Assembly (NCBI RefSeq): GCF_900115825.1
Contig: NZ_FOXW01000002.1
Location: 1-51,794 of the forward strand
DNA: 51,794 nucleotides
Source: Desemzia incerta
Lineage (GTDB): Bacteria > Bacillota > Bacilli > Lactobacillales > Carnobacteriaceae
Direction: 5' to 3'
This document shows positions 44,482-51,794 of the stretch, one piece after another (the first letter of the stretch is position 1; the number at the start of each line of letters is the position of its first letter). The notes under the pieces were generated by a model. It worked only from the letters and a program-made list of their open reading frames with translations. It was not told the origin of the DNA and ran no database searches. The position numbers and the translations under genes are program-made.

Positions 44482-47130
44482 TTATAAGAATTTTTGTTTT
44501 AGAACTGCGATTCTGTCGCTTACTGTTGCTTGTTTTTCCAAGTACTCTGCTTCTTTCGCTTTTTCTTCTAAAACGATTTTTTCAGGAGCATTGTTAACGA
44601 ACTTCGCATTCGACAATTTGCCTTGGACGCGTTGAACTTCTTTGTTCCATTTGTCCAATTCTTTTTCCAAACGAGCGATCTCTTCTTCAATATTGATCAA
44701 TCCAGCCAACGGAAGGTAAATCTCAGCCCCTGTAATAATAGCTGTCATCGCTTCTTCTGGTGCTTCAATAGTGTTAGAGATCGTCAATGTTTCTGGGTTG
44801 CAGAAACGTTCGATATAAGACGTGTTCTCTTTCAAGAATGCTTCGATCGTATCGTCATTTGTTTTGATAAGGATATTGATTTTTTTCGATAATGGAGTAT
44901 TCACTTCTGAACGGATATTGCGCACTGAACGAATCAATTCCATTAAGACATCCATCCCTTTTGAAGCTGCTTCATCGGACAATTCTGGTTGAACTGTTGG
45001 ATAGTCCGCCACTACAAGTGATTCTCCTTCGTGAGGAATATTTTCCCAAATTTCTTCAGTCACAAAAGGCATGATTGGGTGCAGCAAACGTAAAATTTGA
45101 TCTAAAACGTGAGCTAAGATACTTCTAGTCGTCAACTTCGCTTCTTCATCTTCGCCAAATAAAATTTCTTTACTCATTTCAATATACCAGTCACAGAAAT
45201 CATCCCAAATGAAGTGGTACAAATGACGACCAGCTTCACCAATTTCATACTTGTCTGTCAATTCCGTAACAGATTGGATCGTTTCGTTTAATTTCGTTAA
45301 GATCCAACGGTCGGCTACTGTTTTTTCTCTTGTTAAATCAATATCTTTTACTTCAAGATCTTCTAAGTTCATCAATACGAATCGACTAGCATTCCAAATT
45401 TTATTGATAAAGTTCCAAGCCGCATCCATTTTATCGTAGCTGAAACGAACATCTTGACCTGGAGCAGAACCGGTAGATAAGAACCAACGCATAGCGTCTG
45501 CACCGTATTTGTCGATAATGTCCATTGGGTCGATACCATTCCCTAAAGACTTGCTCATCTTGCGTCCTTGCTCGTCACGAATCAACCCATGGATCAACAC
45601 ATCTTTAAACGGCTGTTCATTGGTAAATTCTAAACTTTGGAAAATCATGCGGCTTACCCAGAAGAAGATAATGTCGTAACCCGTCACCAATGTACTGGTC
45701 GGGAAATAACGTTTAAAGTCTTCTGCATTTTCATTTGGCCAACCCATTGTTGAAAATGGCCATAATGCTGAACTGAACCAAGTGTCTAATACATCAGGAT
45801 CTTGTTCCCAGTTTTCAACATCTGTCGGATCTTCCATTCCTACATACATTTCTCCAGTTTCCTTATGGTACCAAGCTGGAATTCTGTGTCCCCACCATAA
45901 TTGTCTAGAAATAACCCAGTCATGAACATTTTCCATCCATTGAGTATACGTTTTTTCAAATCGTTCTGGGACAAAATTGACTTTTTTGTCTGTCTCTTGG
46001 TTTTCCAGAGCTTCTTTAGCTAACGGAGCCATTTTAACGAACCATTGAGTAGATAAACGAGGTTCCACCACTACTCCAGTACGCTCAGAGTGTCCAACAC
46101 TGTGAACCATTTTTTCTACTTTCACTAAACGACCTTCAGCTTCCAAATCTTTGATAACAGCTTTTCTAGCTTCAAAACGATCCATTCCTGCGTAGTTTCC
46201 TGCAGTTTCATTCATAGAACCATCACCGTTCATCACATTCACACGAGGAAGATCGTGGCGATTCCCAACTTCAAAGTCGTTCGGGTCATGGGCAGGGGTG
46301 ATTTTAACCACTCCAGTACCAAATTCCATGTCAACATAATCATCCGCAATGATCGGTATCTCACGATTCATCAATGGCAATGTAACAGTTTTACCAATCA
46401 ATCCTTGATAACGTTCATCGTCAGGATGTACAGCCACTGCAGTATCTCCCAGCATCGTTTCAGGACGCGTTGTAGCAATTTCTACTTCACCACTGCCATC
46501 TGTTAGTGGATAAGTCATGTGGTAAAAAGCACCTTCGATGTCTTTATGAATCACTTCGATATCCGATAAAGCTGTTTTAGCTTTAGGATCCCAGTTAATG
46601 ATGTATTCCCCACGATAAATCAATTCTTTTTCATACATGGTTACAAATACTTTACGAACCGCTTCAGATAATCCCTCATCTAATGTGAAACGCTCGCGGC
46701 TATAGTCAACAGAGATTCCAACTTTTGCCCATTGTTCACGAATGACACTAGCATAGTCTTCTTTCCATTCCCATACTTTATCGATGAAGTTTTCTCTCCC
46801 AAGATCATAGCGGGAGATGCCTTCTTCAGCTAGTTTAGCTTCTACTTTGGCTTGAGTTGCGATTCCAGCATGGTCCATTCCCGGCAACCATAATGTGTCG
46901 TAACCTTGCATGCGTTTTTGACGCACTAAAATGTCTTGCAACGTTGTATCCCAGGCATGTCCTAAATGCAATTTACCTGTAACGTTCGGTGGTGGAATAA
47001 CCACTGAATAAGGTTCTTTTGTTTTATCTCCACTTGGTTTGAATAAATCTTTTTCTAACCATTTTTCATAACGACCAGCTTCGACTTCATTCGGCTGATA
47101 TTTCGTCGGCATTGTAATCTCTTTTGCCAT
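44482..47130 (-). CDS. valS: Valine--tRNA ligase ValS
   Basis: ValS charges tRNA-Val. The 882-residue class I enzyme has [20 protein letters not shown] (HIGH-type motif), the CP1 editing insert ([14 protein letters not shown]), KMSKS in [14 protein letters not shown], an anticodon-binding region and a C-terminal coiled-coil arm ([20 protein letters not shown]). The start [12 protein letters not shown] at 47130 follows AAAGGAG; earlier codons in the frame belong to the T-box leader. Confidence 0.97.
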   Translation of the reverse strand: MAKEITMPTKYQPNEVEAGRYEKWLEKDLFKPSGDKTKEPYSVVIPPPNVTGKLHLGHAWDTTLQDILVRQKRMQGYDTLWLPGMDHAGIATQAKVEAKLAEEGISRYDLGRENFIDKVWEWKEDYASVIREQWAKVGISVDYSRERFTLDEGLSEAVRKVFVTMYEKELIYRGEYIINWDPKAKTALSDIEVIHKDIEGAFYHMTYPLTDGSGEVEIATTRPETMLGDTAVAVHPDDERYQGLIGKTVTLPLMNREIPIIADDYVDMEFGTGVVKITPAHDPNDFEVGNRHDLPRVNVMNGDGSMNETAGNYAGMDRFEARKAVIKDLEAEGRLVKVEKMVHSVGHSERTGVVVEPRLSTQWFVKMAPLAKEALENQETDKKVNFVPERFEKTYTQWMENVHDWVISRQLWWGHRIPAWYHKETGEMYVGMEDPTDVENWEQDPDVLDTWFSSALWPFSTMGWPNENAEDFKRYFPTSTLVTGYDIIFFWVSRMIFQSLEFTNEQPFKDVLIHGLIRDEQGRKMSKSLGNGIDPMDIIDKYGADAMRWFLSTGSAPGQDVRFSYDKMDAAWNFINKIWNASRFVLMNLEDLEVKDIDLTREKTVADRWILTKLNETIQSVTELTDKYEIGEAGRHLYHFIWDDFCDWYIEMSKEILFGEDEEAKLTTRSILAHVLDQILRLLHPIMPFVTEEIWENIPHEGESLVVADYPTVQPELSDEAASKGMDVLMELIRSVRNIRSEVNTPLSKKINILIKTNDDTIEAFLKENTSYIERFCNPETLTISNTIEAPEEAMTAIITGAEIYLPLAGLINIEEEIARLEKELDKWNKEVQRVQGKLSNAKFVNNAPEKIVLEEKAKEAEYLEKQATVSDRIAVLKQKFL

Positions 47131-47169
47131 ATTGAACCACTCCTTTTCTCTTTTACCCTGTATTTGCTG

Positions 47170-47435
47170 AAAACAAAAAAGCATCCATCCTAATCTGTTA
47201 TTAGGACGAATGCTTTTGGATTCGCGGTACCACCTATATTGCCTATCCGTTATGTTGGATAGACCACTTCATTCACGTTAGTAACGAAACGTTAGTCCGG
47301 ACAAAGCTACTCTTCATTCACTCTGTCAGCTCCCAAGCTACCTTCATTCCAGTTCAATTAAGGACTCCCACCAAACATCCTTTTCTCTTCAAATTGAAGT
47401 CTGAAACTACTCCTCTTGTTCATCGCTTTATTCTT
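47170..47435 (-). promoter_or_regulatory. T-box riboswitch (tRNA-Val) upstream of valS
   Basis: The minus strand has AGGTGGTACCGCG (around 47222-47234) and the terminator stem AAAAGCAT..CCTAAT/ATTAGG..ATGCTTTT (47174-47217). In stem I the sequence GAAG-GTA-GCTT places GTA (Val) at 47339-47341, followed by the expected purine. Confidence 0.92.
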
Positions 47436-47439
47436 TATT

Positions 47440-47468
47440 AGGATAGCATGTTCATTTTTAAAATTCAA
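47440..47468 (-). promoter_or_regulatory. Promoter of the valS leader
   Basis: TTGAAT (47463-47468) and TATCCT (47440-47445) are 17 bases apart on the minus strand. Confidence 0.6.
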
Positions 47469-47570
47469 TAACGAATATATGAGTTTATTCCTGTAATAAT
47501 ATGTCTTCTCTTTTCCACATACTTAAAAAAAAGGATGAATTGCCACTTGATTTTTCATTTGTTATTCATT

Positions 47571-48062
47571 TTATCGAGCAGATTTTGCAGCTTCAATCAC
47601 TGCTTCATAGTCTGGTTCATCCACCATTTCAGGAACAATTTCTTGGTAAACAATCGTTCCTTTTCTATCAATCACAAAAACCGAACGTGCCAATTTCTTT
47701 AATCCAGGCATATATAATCCGTAAGCTTGAGCAAAAGTCAGACTTGTATCATGCAGCATCTCCATCTCTAATCCTTCTCCTGCGCACCAATTCCGTTGCT
47801 GATCTTCTGTGTTATTTGAAATTGTCAGCAACTGTACGCCTTCAATCTTACTAACTTTTTCGTTGAACGCTCTTGTTTGTTGAGCGCATACGCGTGTATC
47901 GATATCCGGTATGACACTGATCACGATGACTTCATTAGTAAAATCTGCCAGCGATACTTGATCTCCATTTAAATTAGACAATGAAAAATTAGGCGCTTTT
48001 TCCCCTACTGCCGGTTGTATTCCTTCTAATTGATATGGTGTTCCTTTTCTTGTGATTTCCAT
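47571..48062 (-). CDS. tpx: Thiol peroxidase Tpx
   Basis: A 163-residue atypical 2-Cys peroxiredoxin reducing hydroperoxides with thioredoxin. The peroxidatic Cys is in DTRVCAQQT and the resolving Cys in NWCAGEG. A GTG three codons upstream is in frame, but it overlaps the ribosome site AGGAG; the ATG at 48062 has that site eight bases away. It may buffer peroxide made by SpxB. Confidence 0.93.
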   Translation of the reverse strand: MEITRKGTPYQLEGIQPAVGEKAPNFSLSNLNGDQVSLADFTNEVIVISVIPDIDTRVCAQQTRAFNEKVSKIEGVQLLTISNNTEDQQRNWCAGEGLEMEMLHDTSLTFAQAYGLYMPGLKKLARSVFVIDRKGTIVYQEIVPEMVDEPDYEAVIEAAKSAR

Positions 48063-48144
48063 TTTATCCACTCCTATATTGACATCTGTCTCTATTATAA
48101 AGTTCTTTTCTCTCGATGGCTATGAAGAATAACATTTAGACAAA

Positions 48145-48182
48145 AAAATGGATCACAGAACAACATTCTGCGATCCATTTTA
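48145..48182. terminator. Terminator of the desulfurase-thiI operon
   Basis: AATGGATC-A-CAGAA and TTCTG-C-GATCCATT form a 13-bp stem with one mismatch and a T-run on the minus strand. Confidence 0.88.
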
Positions 48183-48194
48183 TGATGCTATTTA

Positions 48195-49412
48195 TTAAAG
48201 CAATGCGCTAAAAGTTTCTTCTTGCTGAGCAGCTAGTGTATCTCCTACACTGATTTCAGAGAAGACTAATCCTTCCATAGCACGTTCAATCAAGCCTTCT
48301 ACGTCTAATCTAGCTTCAAATTCTCTCGTTTTTTCTAGATCCGGCTTAGTTTTAGGAGCTGGAGGAGCAAAAATCGTACAGCAGTCTTCAAATGGTTGGA
48401 TAGACAAGTCAAATGTATCGATTTTTTGAGCGATGTCAATAATCTCATTCTTATCCATAGAGACTACTGGTCGTAAAACAGGCGTATTTGTCACATCATT
48501 GATAGCGATCATACTGTGCATTGTTTGTGATGCTACTTGACCCAAAGATTCTCCATTGAAAATCGCTAAACCCTTACGTTGTTCACGAATACGGTCTGTG
48601 ATACGCATCATGAAACGACGTGTCACGGTCATCAAGTATCCTTCTGGGACTTTCTTTTTGATCTCTTCTTGGATCTCCGTAAAAGGTACTTCAATAAACT
48701 GCACACTTCCTGAAAAAGCAGCAATTTTAGCCGTTAAGTCTTTTGCTTTTTGTAAAGCTCTTGGACTTGTGTATGGAGGACTGTGAAAATGAACAGCTTC
48801 TACTTCTACTCCACGTTTCATAGCCAAATACCCTGCTACTGGCGAATCGATTCCCCCTGACATCATCAGCATTCCTTTGCCGCTTGAACCTACAGGAAGC
48901 CCGCCTGCTCCTTGAATCGTTTCACAAGATAAAAAGATTCCGTTTAAACGCACTTCAACTCGTAAAGTAATATCAGGTTTTTTGACTTGAACCTTTATTC
49001 CTTCAACATTTCTCAATACTTCTCCGCCGAGCAATTGGTTGATGTCGTTTGTATCCAATTCGAAATCATGATCAGCTCTTCGAGTAGCGATTTTAAATGT
49101 TTTCCCTGGTGCATATTGCTCTTTTACCATTTCAACAGCCACTTGTTTTACTTGCTCCATGTCTCTGTCTAATTTCATAACGGGAGAATAATTTTGAATA
49201 CCAAATATCGATTTCAATCGTTTCAATACTTCTTCACTATCGGCATCATGCAACTCTAAATGCATACGGTCGCGTTCACCGTGAACTTTAACTTGTGGAA
49301 AATCACGTAACGCCGCTTTAACGTTTTGTGATAACCGATTGATAAAAATCTTTTTATTTTTTCCTTTTGTCGATAATTCACCGTAGCGAACCATCACTTC
49401 ATTGTATTGCAT
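48195..49412 (-). CDS. thiI: tRNA 4-thiouridine synthetase ThiI
   Basis: ThiI adenylates U8 of tRNA and inserts sulfur from a desulfurase. It may also serve thiamine synthesis. The 405-residue protein has an N-terminal ferredoxin-like plus THUMP region and the PP-loop [18 protein letters not shown] (about 184-201). It ends without the rhodanese domain found in E. coli, the normal short form of Firmicutes. GAGAGGAAG precedes the ATG. It is paired with its own desulfurase 26 bases upstream. Confidence 0.97.
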   Translation of the reverse strand: MQYNEVMVRYGELSTKGKNKKIFINRLSQNVKAALRDFPQVKVHGERDRMHLELHDADSEEVLKRLKSIFGIQNYSPVMKLDRDMEQVKQVAVEMVKEQYAPGKTFKIATRRADHDFELDTNDINQLLGGEVLRNVEGIKVQVKKPDITLRVEVRLNGIFLSCETIQGAGGLPVGSSGKGMLMMSGGIDSPVAGYLAMKRGVEVEAVHFHSPPYTSPRALQKAKDLTAKIAAFSGSVQFIEVPFTEIQEEIKKKVPEGYLMTVTRRFMMRITDRIREQRKGLAIFNGESLGQVASQTMHSMIAINDVTNTPVLRPVVSMDKNEIIDIAQKIDTFDLSIQPFEDCCTIFAPPAPKTKPDLEKTREFEARLDVEGLIERAMEGLVFSEISVGDTLAAQQEETFSALL

Positions 49413-49438
49413 ACTGTACTTCCTCTCTAAATCCCTAC

Positions 49439-50578
49439 CTATTTGATATCTTTAAAATTTTGATACAAAGCATCGAACGCTGTTAAAAATTGTCGTGCTT
49501 CTTCCATAGTACTCGTGTCTGTTAAACTGACACGAACTGCTCCAGTAGCTGTTTTTTCCGGCACACCCATCGCCGATAACGTACTGGAAGTTGTCTTGTT
49601 TCGACTTGAACACGCACTGGTCGTCGATATAAAAATATCTTCCTTTTCAAATGCATGAACACTCACTTCTCCGCGAATGCCTTGCAATCCAAAACAAATA
49701 ATATGAGGAGCCCCTTTTTTGGTAGAAAACAGTTGAACTTTAGGATACTTACTCAATTCATCCATCAAATAATCTCTGATTAGTCTTTGGTTGGCTGTTT
49801 TTTGTTCTTGTTGGTCAAATAGTAAACGCAATGCTCTGGACATGGCTGCTATTCCGGCAACATTTTCAGTCCCATTGCGCCGACCTCCCTCTTGTCCGCC
49901 ACCACTCATCAACGGAGCGATCTTCCGTCCATGTTTGATATATAAAAAGCCTGTTCCTTTTAAGCCATGGAATTTGTGTCCTGAAAAAGTCGCTAGATCA
50001 ATACGGGAAGAACTGCTTAGATCCAAAGGAATTTTCCCTACAGCTTGAACTGCATCTACATGAAAATGAATTGACGGATACTCTCTTAAAACTTCACCAA
50101 TTTCATCTATAGGCTGAATGCTGCCCACTTCATTGTTTACAGCCATAACCGATACCAGCACGGTGTCTGGTCGCAAAGCTTTTCTTAAATCTGAAACAGA
50201 AACGACTCCTGTTTCATCAACCGGCAAATAGGTCACTTTAAACCCTAATTGTTCTAATTGAGCCATACTTTCTTTGACTGCTGGGTGTTCTACTGACGTA
50301 GTGATCAAATGTTTACCGTAACGCATTTTTTCAATAGCGGTTCCTTTGATCGCCCAATTGTCTCCTTCTGTTCCGCTGCTGGTGAAGTAAATCTCAGAAT
50401 CTTTCACCTTCAGTAAAGAAGCAATCTGCTTTCTTGATTGTTGCAGCAATCCATCTGCTAAATCACCCAAACGATGCAAACTGGAAGGATTCCCGTTCAT
50501 TTTTTGACTCACTTGTACAAAAGTCTCCAATACGCTGTCATCAACTTTAGTTGTAGCACTATTGTCGAAATAAATCAT
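49439..50578 (-). CDS. Cysteine desulfurase (NifS/NifZ-like), partner of ThiI
   Basis: A 379-residue PLP enzyme: [24 protein letters not shown]-Lys in [12 protein letters not shown], and the sulfur-carrying Cys in [11 protein letters not shown]. The short loop around that Cys is typical of the dedicated thiI-linked NifZ of Bacillus. It is the first gene of the operon with thiI. The ribosome site is weak (GTGGA). It is a paralogue of the enzyme at 22,111. Confidence 0.92.
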   Translation of the reverse strand: MIYFDNSATTKVDDSVLETFVQVSQKMNGNPSSLHRLGDLADGLLQQSRKQIASLLKVKDSEIYFTSSGTEGDNWAIKGTAIEKMRYGKHLITTSVEHPAVKESMAQLEQLGFKVTYLPVDETGVVSVSDLRKALRPDTVLVSVMAVNNEVGSIQPIDEIGEVLREYPSIHFHVDAVQAVGKIPLDLSSSSRIDLATFSGHKFHGLKGTGFLYIKHGRKIAPLMSGGGQEGGRRNGTENVAGIAAMSRALRLLFDQQEQKTANQRLIRDYLMDELSKYPKVQLFSTKKGAPHIICFGLQGIRGEVSVHAFEKEDIFISTTSACSSRNKTTSSTLSAMGVPEKTATGAVRVSLTDTSTMEEARQFLTAFDALYQNFKDIK

Positions 50579-50597
50579 TTTTCCACATTCTTTCTAC

Positions 50598-50622
50598 TTT
50601 AACTAATTATTTATTAGTTAAA
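50598..50622. promoter_or_regulatory. Perfect dyad in the leader of the desulfurase-thiI operon
   Basis: TTTAACTAAT (50598-50607) and ATTAGTTAAA (50613-50622) are exact inverted repeats with a 5-base loop, just after the transcription start and 20 bases before the start codon. It could be an operator or an mRNA hairpin. Confidence 0.45.
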
Positions 50623-50635
50623 AAATTCTCTACTT

Positions 50636-50663
50636 ATTATAACAAAATCTTTAGTAAGTACAA
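50636..50663 (-). promoter_or_regulatory. Promoter of the desulfurase-thiI operon
   Basis: TTGTAC (50658-50663) and TATAAT (50636-50641) are 16 bases apart on the minus strand. Confidence 0.7.
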
Positions 50664-50734
50664 GGTTTCATTTAGCTTTTTCACTCTCTAGACACATCTT
50701 GTTATTTTTTTCACTTTACTGTCTTCTGACATGA

Positions 50735-50768
50735 AAAAAAGCTGAGCGATTTCCCTCACTCAGCTTTC
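50735..50768. terminator. Terminator of ezrA
   Basis: AAAGCTGAG and CTCAGCTTT flank a 12-nt loop, followed on the minus strand by a run of seven T. Confidence 0.88.
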
Positions 50769-50773
50769 CATTC

Positions 50774-51794
50774 CTATTCTGATGGTTTGACTTCATTGAA
50801 ATACGTGTTTTCGACTTTTTTATAAGCACCAGGCTCAACTTCTTCTAAAGCAGTCGAGATGGTTTCAAGTGCTTCTCGGTAATCGTATTCTTGACTGAAT
50901 AAAGCAGAACTTTTTTGAACAGCCGAAGCAATTTGAGGGTTGCTTTGACGATAACGATTAGCATACTGCATCATATATTCTGTCAACAAAGCTGTATCCA
51001 CTATTTCTTCTGTTTTATCAATCAACAGATCCACATCATCTGCAATAAAATCAGCCATTTTTTTGATCTCATCCATATCAATTCTCAGTTTATTGATCTC
51101 AACCGACAAGTTCTCGATTTTTTTCGTCACTGCAAAAAATAAATCCATGTATTCTGTAGGAAGACCAGGTAAATGTTGTTTTTCAATATAACGTTTCATC
51201 CCGCGCATATTAAATTCAAAATCATCGATCAGTTGTTTGACATGCGTTTCTTCTTTACGCAATTCTTTCAGCTGCTGCGCAATGTCGTTTTGTTTTTTAT
51301 CGATGTCTTCTAGTTCTTCCAACGTCTTCTCAAATGTCTCTTGAGCTTCGGAATATACCACAGCTTTATTTTGAAGACCTTCTATGTAATAACGAACTGT
51401 TTCCGTTACTTCATCTAATTGATCTTTAAAACCTTGTGTCCGCTTCAGCTCATCATGATTCAGTTTGTAACTTTGTGATACGCGATCTATTTCGATCAGC
51501 AGTTTACTGTTTTTGCGCGTTAAGTAAGCAATCAGCTGTTCCAATTTTTCTTGATGGTCATTTACATATTGGCTGGCGCTCATTTCTTTTTCTAAAACAT
51601 CATACAATTGATCGATTTCTTCTTCTATGACAGGAAGTTTTTCTTTAGCAGCATCAATTTCTAATTGTCCAACTAATTTTCCGGCAGCCGCTCTTTCTTG
51701 TTCAACTTCAGAAATTTTACTTTCTATGTTGTCCTCTGGAAATTGAAAGTCTTCTTCTTTCAGCATGTCATAACCTGTTTTGATTTCTTTTAAT
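50774..51794 (-). CDS. ezrA: Septation ring formation regulator EzrA, C-terminal 340 residues (partial)
   Basis: EzrA is a membrane-anchored spectrin-like protein that regulates FtsZ ring assembly. The visible part is almost entirely long coiled-coil helices (ISEVEQERAAAGKLVGQLEI, then RKNSKLLIEIDRVSQSYKLN) and ends in the EzrA-type tail EALETISTALEEVEPGAYKK. The codons before MLKEEDF (LKEIKTGYD) continue in frame to the window edge, so the N-terminal membrane anchor lies outside. Confidence 0.92.
   Translation of the reverse strand, partial: LKEIKTGYDMLKEEDFQFPEDNIESKISEVEQERAAAGKLVGQLEIDAAKEKLPVIEEEIDQLYDVLEKEMSASQYVNDHQEKLEQLIAYLTRKNSKLLIEIDRVSQSYKLNHDELKRTQGFKDQLDEVTETVRYYIEGLQNKAVVYSEAQETFEKTLEELEDIDKKQNDIAQQLKELRKEETHVKQLIDDFEFNMRGMKRYIEKQHLPGLPTEYMDLFFAVTKKIENLSVEINKLRIDMDEIKKMADFIADDVDLLIDKTEEIVDTALLTEYMMQYANRYRQSNPQIASAVQKSSALFSQEYDYREALETISTALEEVEPGAYKKVENTYFNEVKPSE

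Overview
The window is low-GC Gram-positive (Firmicutes) chromosome, most likely a lactic acid bacterium of the order Lactobacillales close to Carnobacterium. The reasons are three T-box leaders, a fused GshF glutathione synthetase, an SpxB-type pyruvate oxidase, a DUF1831 gene beside a cysteine desulfurase, and a radC-mreBCD-minCD-rplU-prp-rpmA block laid out as in Bacillus but lacking spoIVFAB. The genus is an inference from gene content; no rRNA is present.

Layout. 1-600: the edge of an IS3-family element beside a small membrane-protein remnant. 600-11,740: core genes, namely T-box-controlled alaS, a YczE-like membrane protein, an atypical zwf, a lipid kinase, recD2, a TPR protein and a secreted-type metallophosphoesterase. 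11,740-17,070: an AT-rich accessory island holding a broken TmrB-like ATPase, an AbiJ-NTD4-like protein, a reverse transcriptase with a long structured untranslated leader, a two-gene unit (unknown 345-aa protein plus a 55-aa zinc-ribbon/membrane protein), a dead gene and a small palindromic MITE-like insertion. 17,070-31,850: spxB, mnmA, a degenerate-looking GT2 glycosyltransferase, DUF1831, cysteine desulfurase, an M50-like protease, gshF, rarA, 6S RNA, a small membrane protein, a universal stress protein, ackA and a YtxK-like methyltransferase. 31,850-42,350: rpmA-prp-rplU with an L21 leader, a T-box-controlled amino-acid ABC transporter with two tandem binding proteins, minD-minC-mreD-mreC-mreB, a cold-shock gene and radC. 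42,350-51,794: HAD phosphatase, folC, T-box-controlled valS, tpx, thiI with its own cysteine desulfurase, and the 3' part of ezrA, which runs off the window.

How the genes work together. Sulfur and tRNA modification (two NifS-like proteins, MnmA, ThiI), thiol and peroxide defence (GshF, Tpx, with SpxB as an H2O2 source), acetyl-phosphate metabolism (SpxB to AckA), cell shape and division (MreBCD, MinCD, EzrA) and DNA repair (RecD2, RarA, RadC) dominate the core.

The most interesting part is 12,000-16,300. The reverse transcriptase has the RT motifs (catalytic Asp in GDFTHFFD, then YSDD) but no maturase or endonuclease domain. About 345 nt of hairpin-rich RNA lie between its -10 box and its start codon. 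That is the layout of defence-associated reverse transcriptases that copy an upstream ncRNA (DRT2, DRT9). With the neighbouring AbiJ-like gene and an unrecognised two-gene unit it looks like a phage-defence island. This is inferred from motif and layout, not from a database search.
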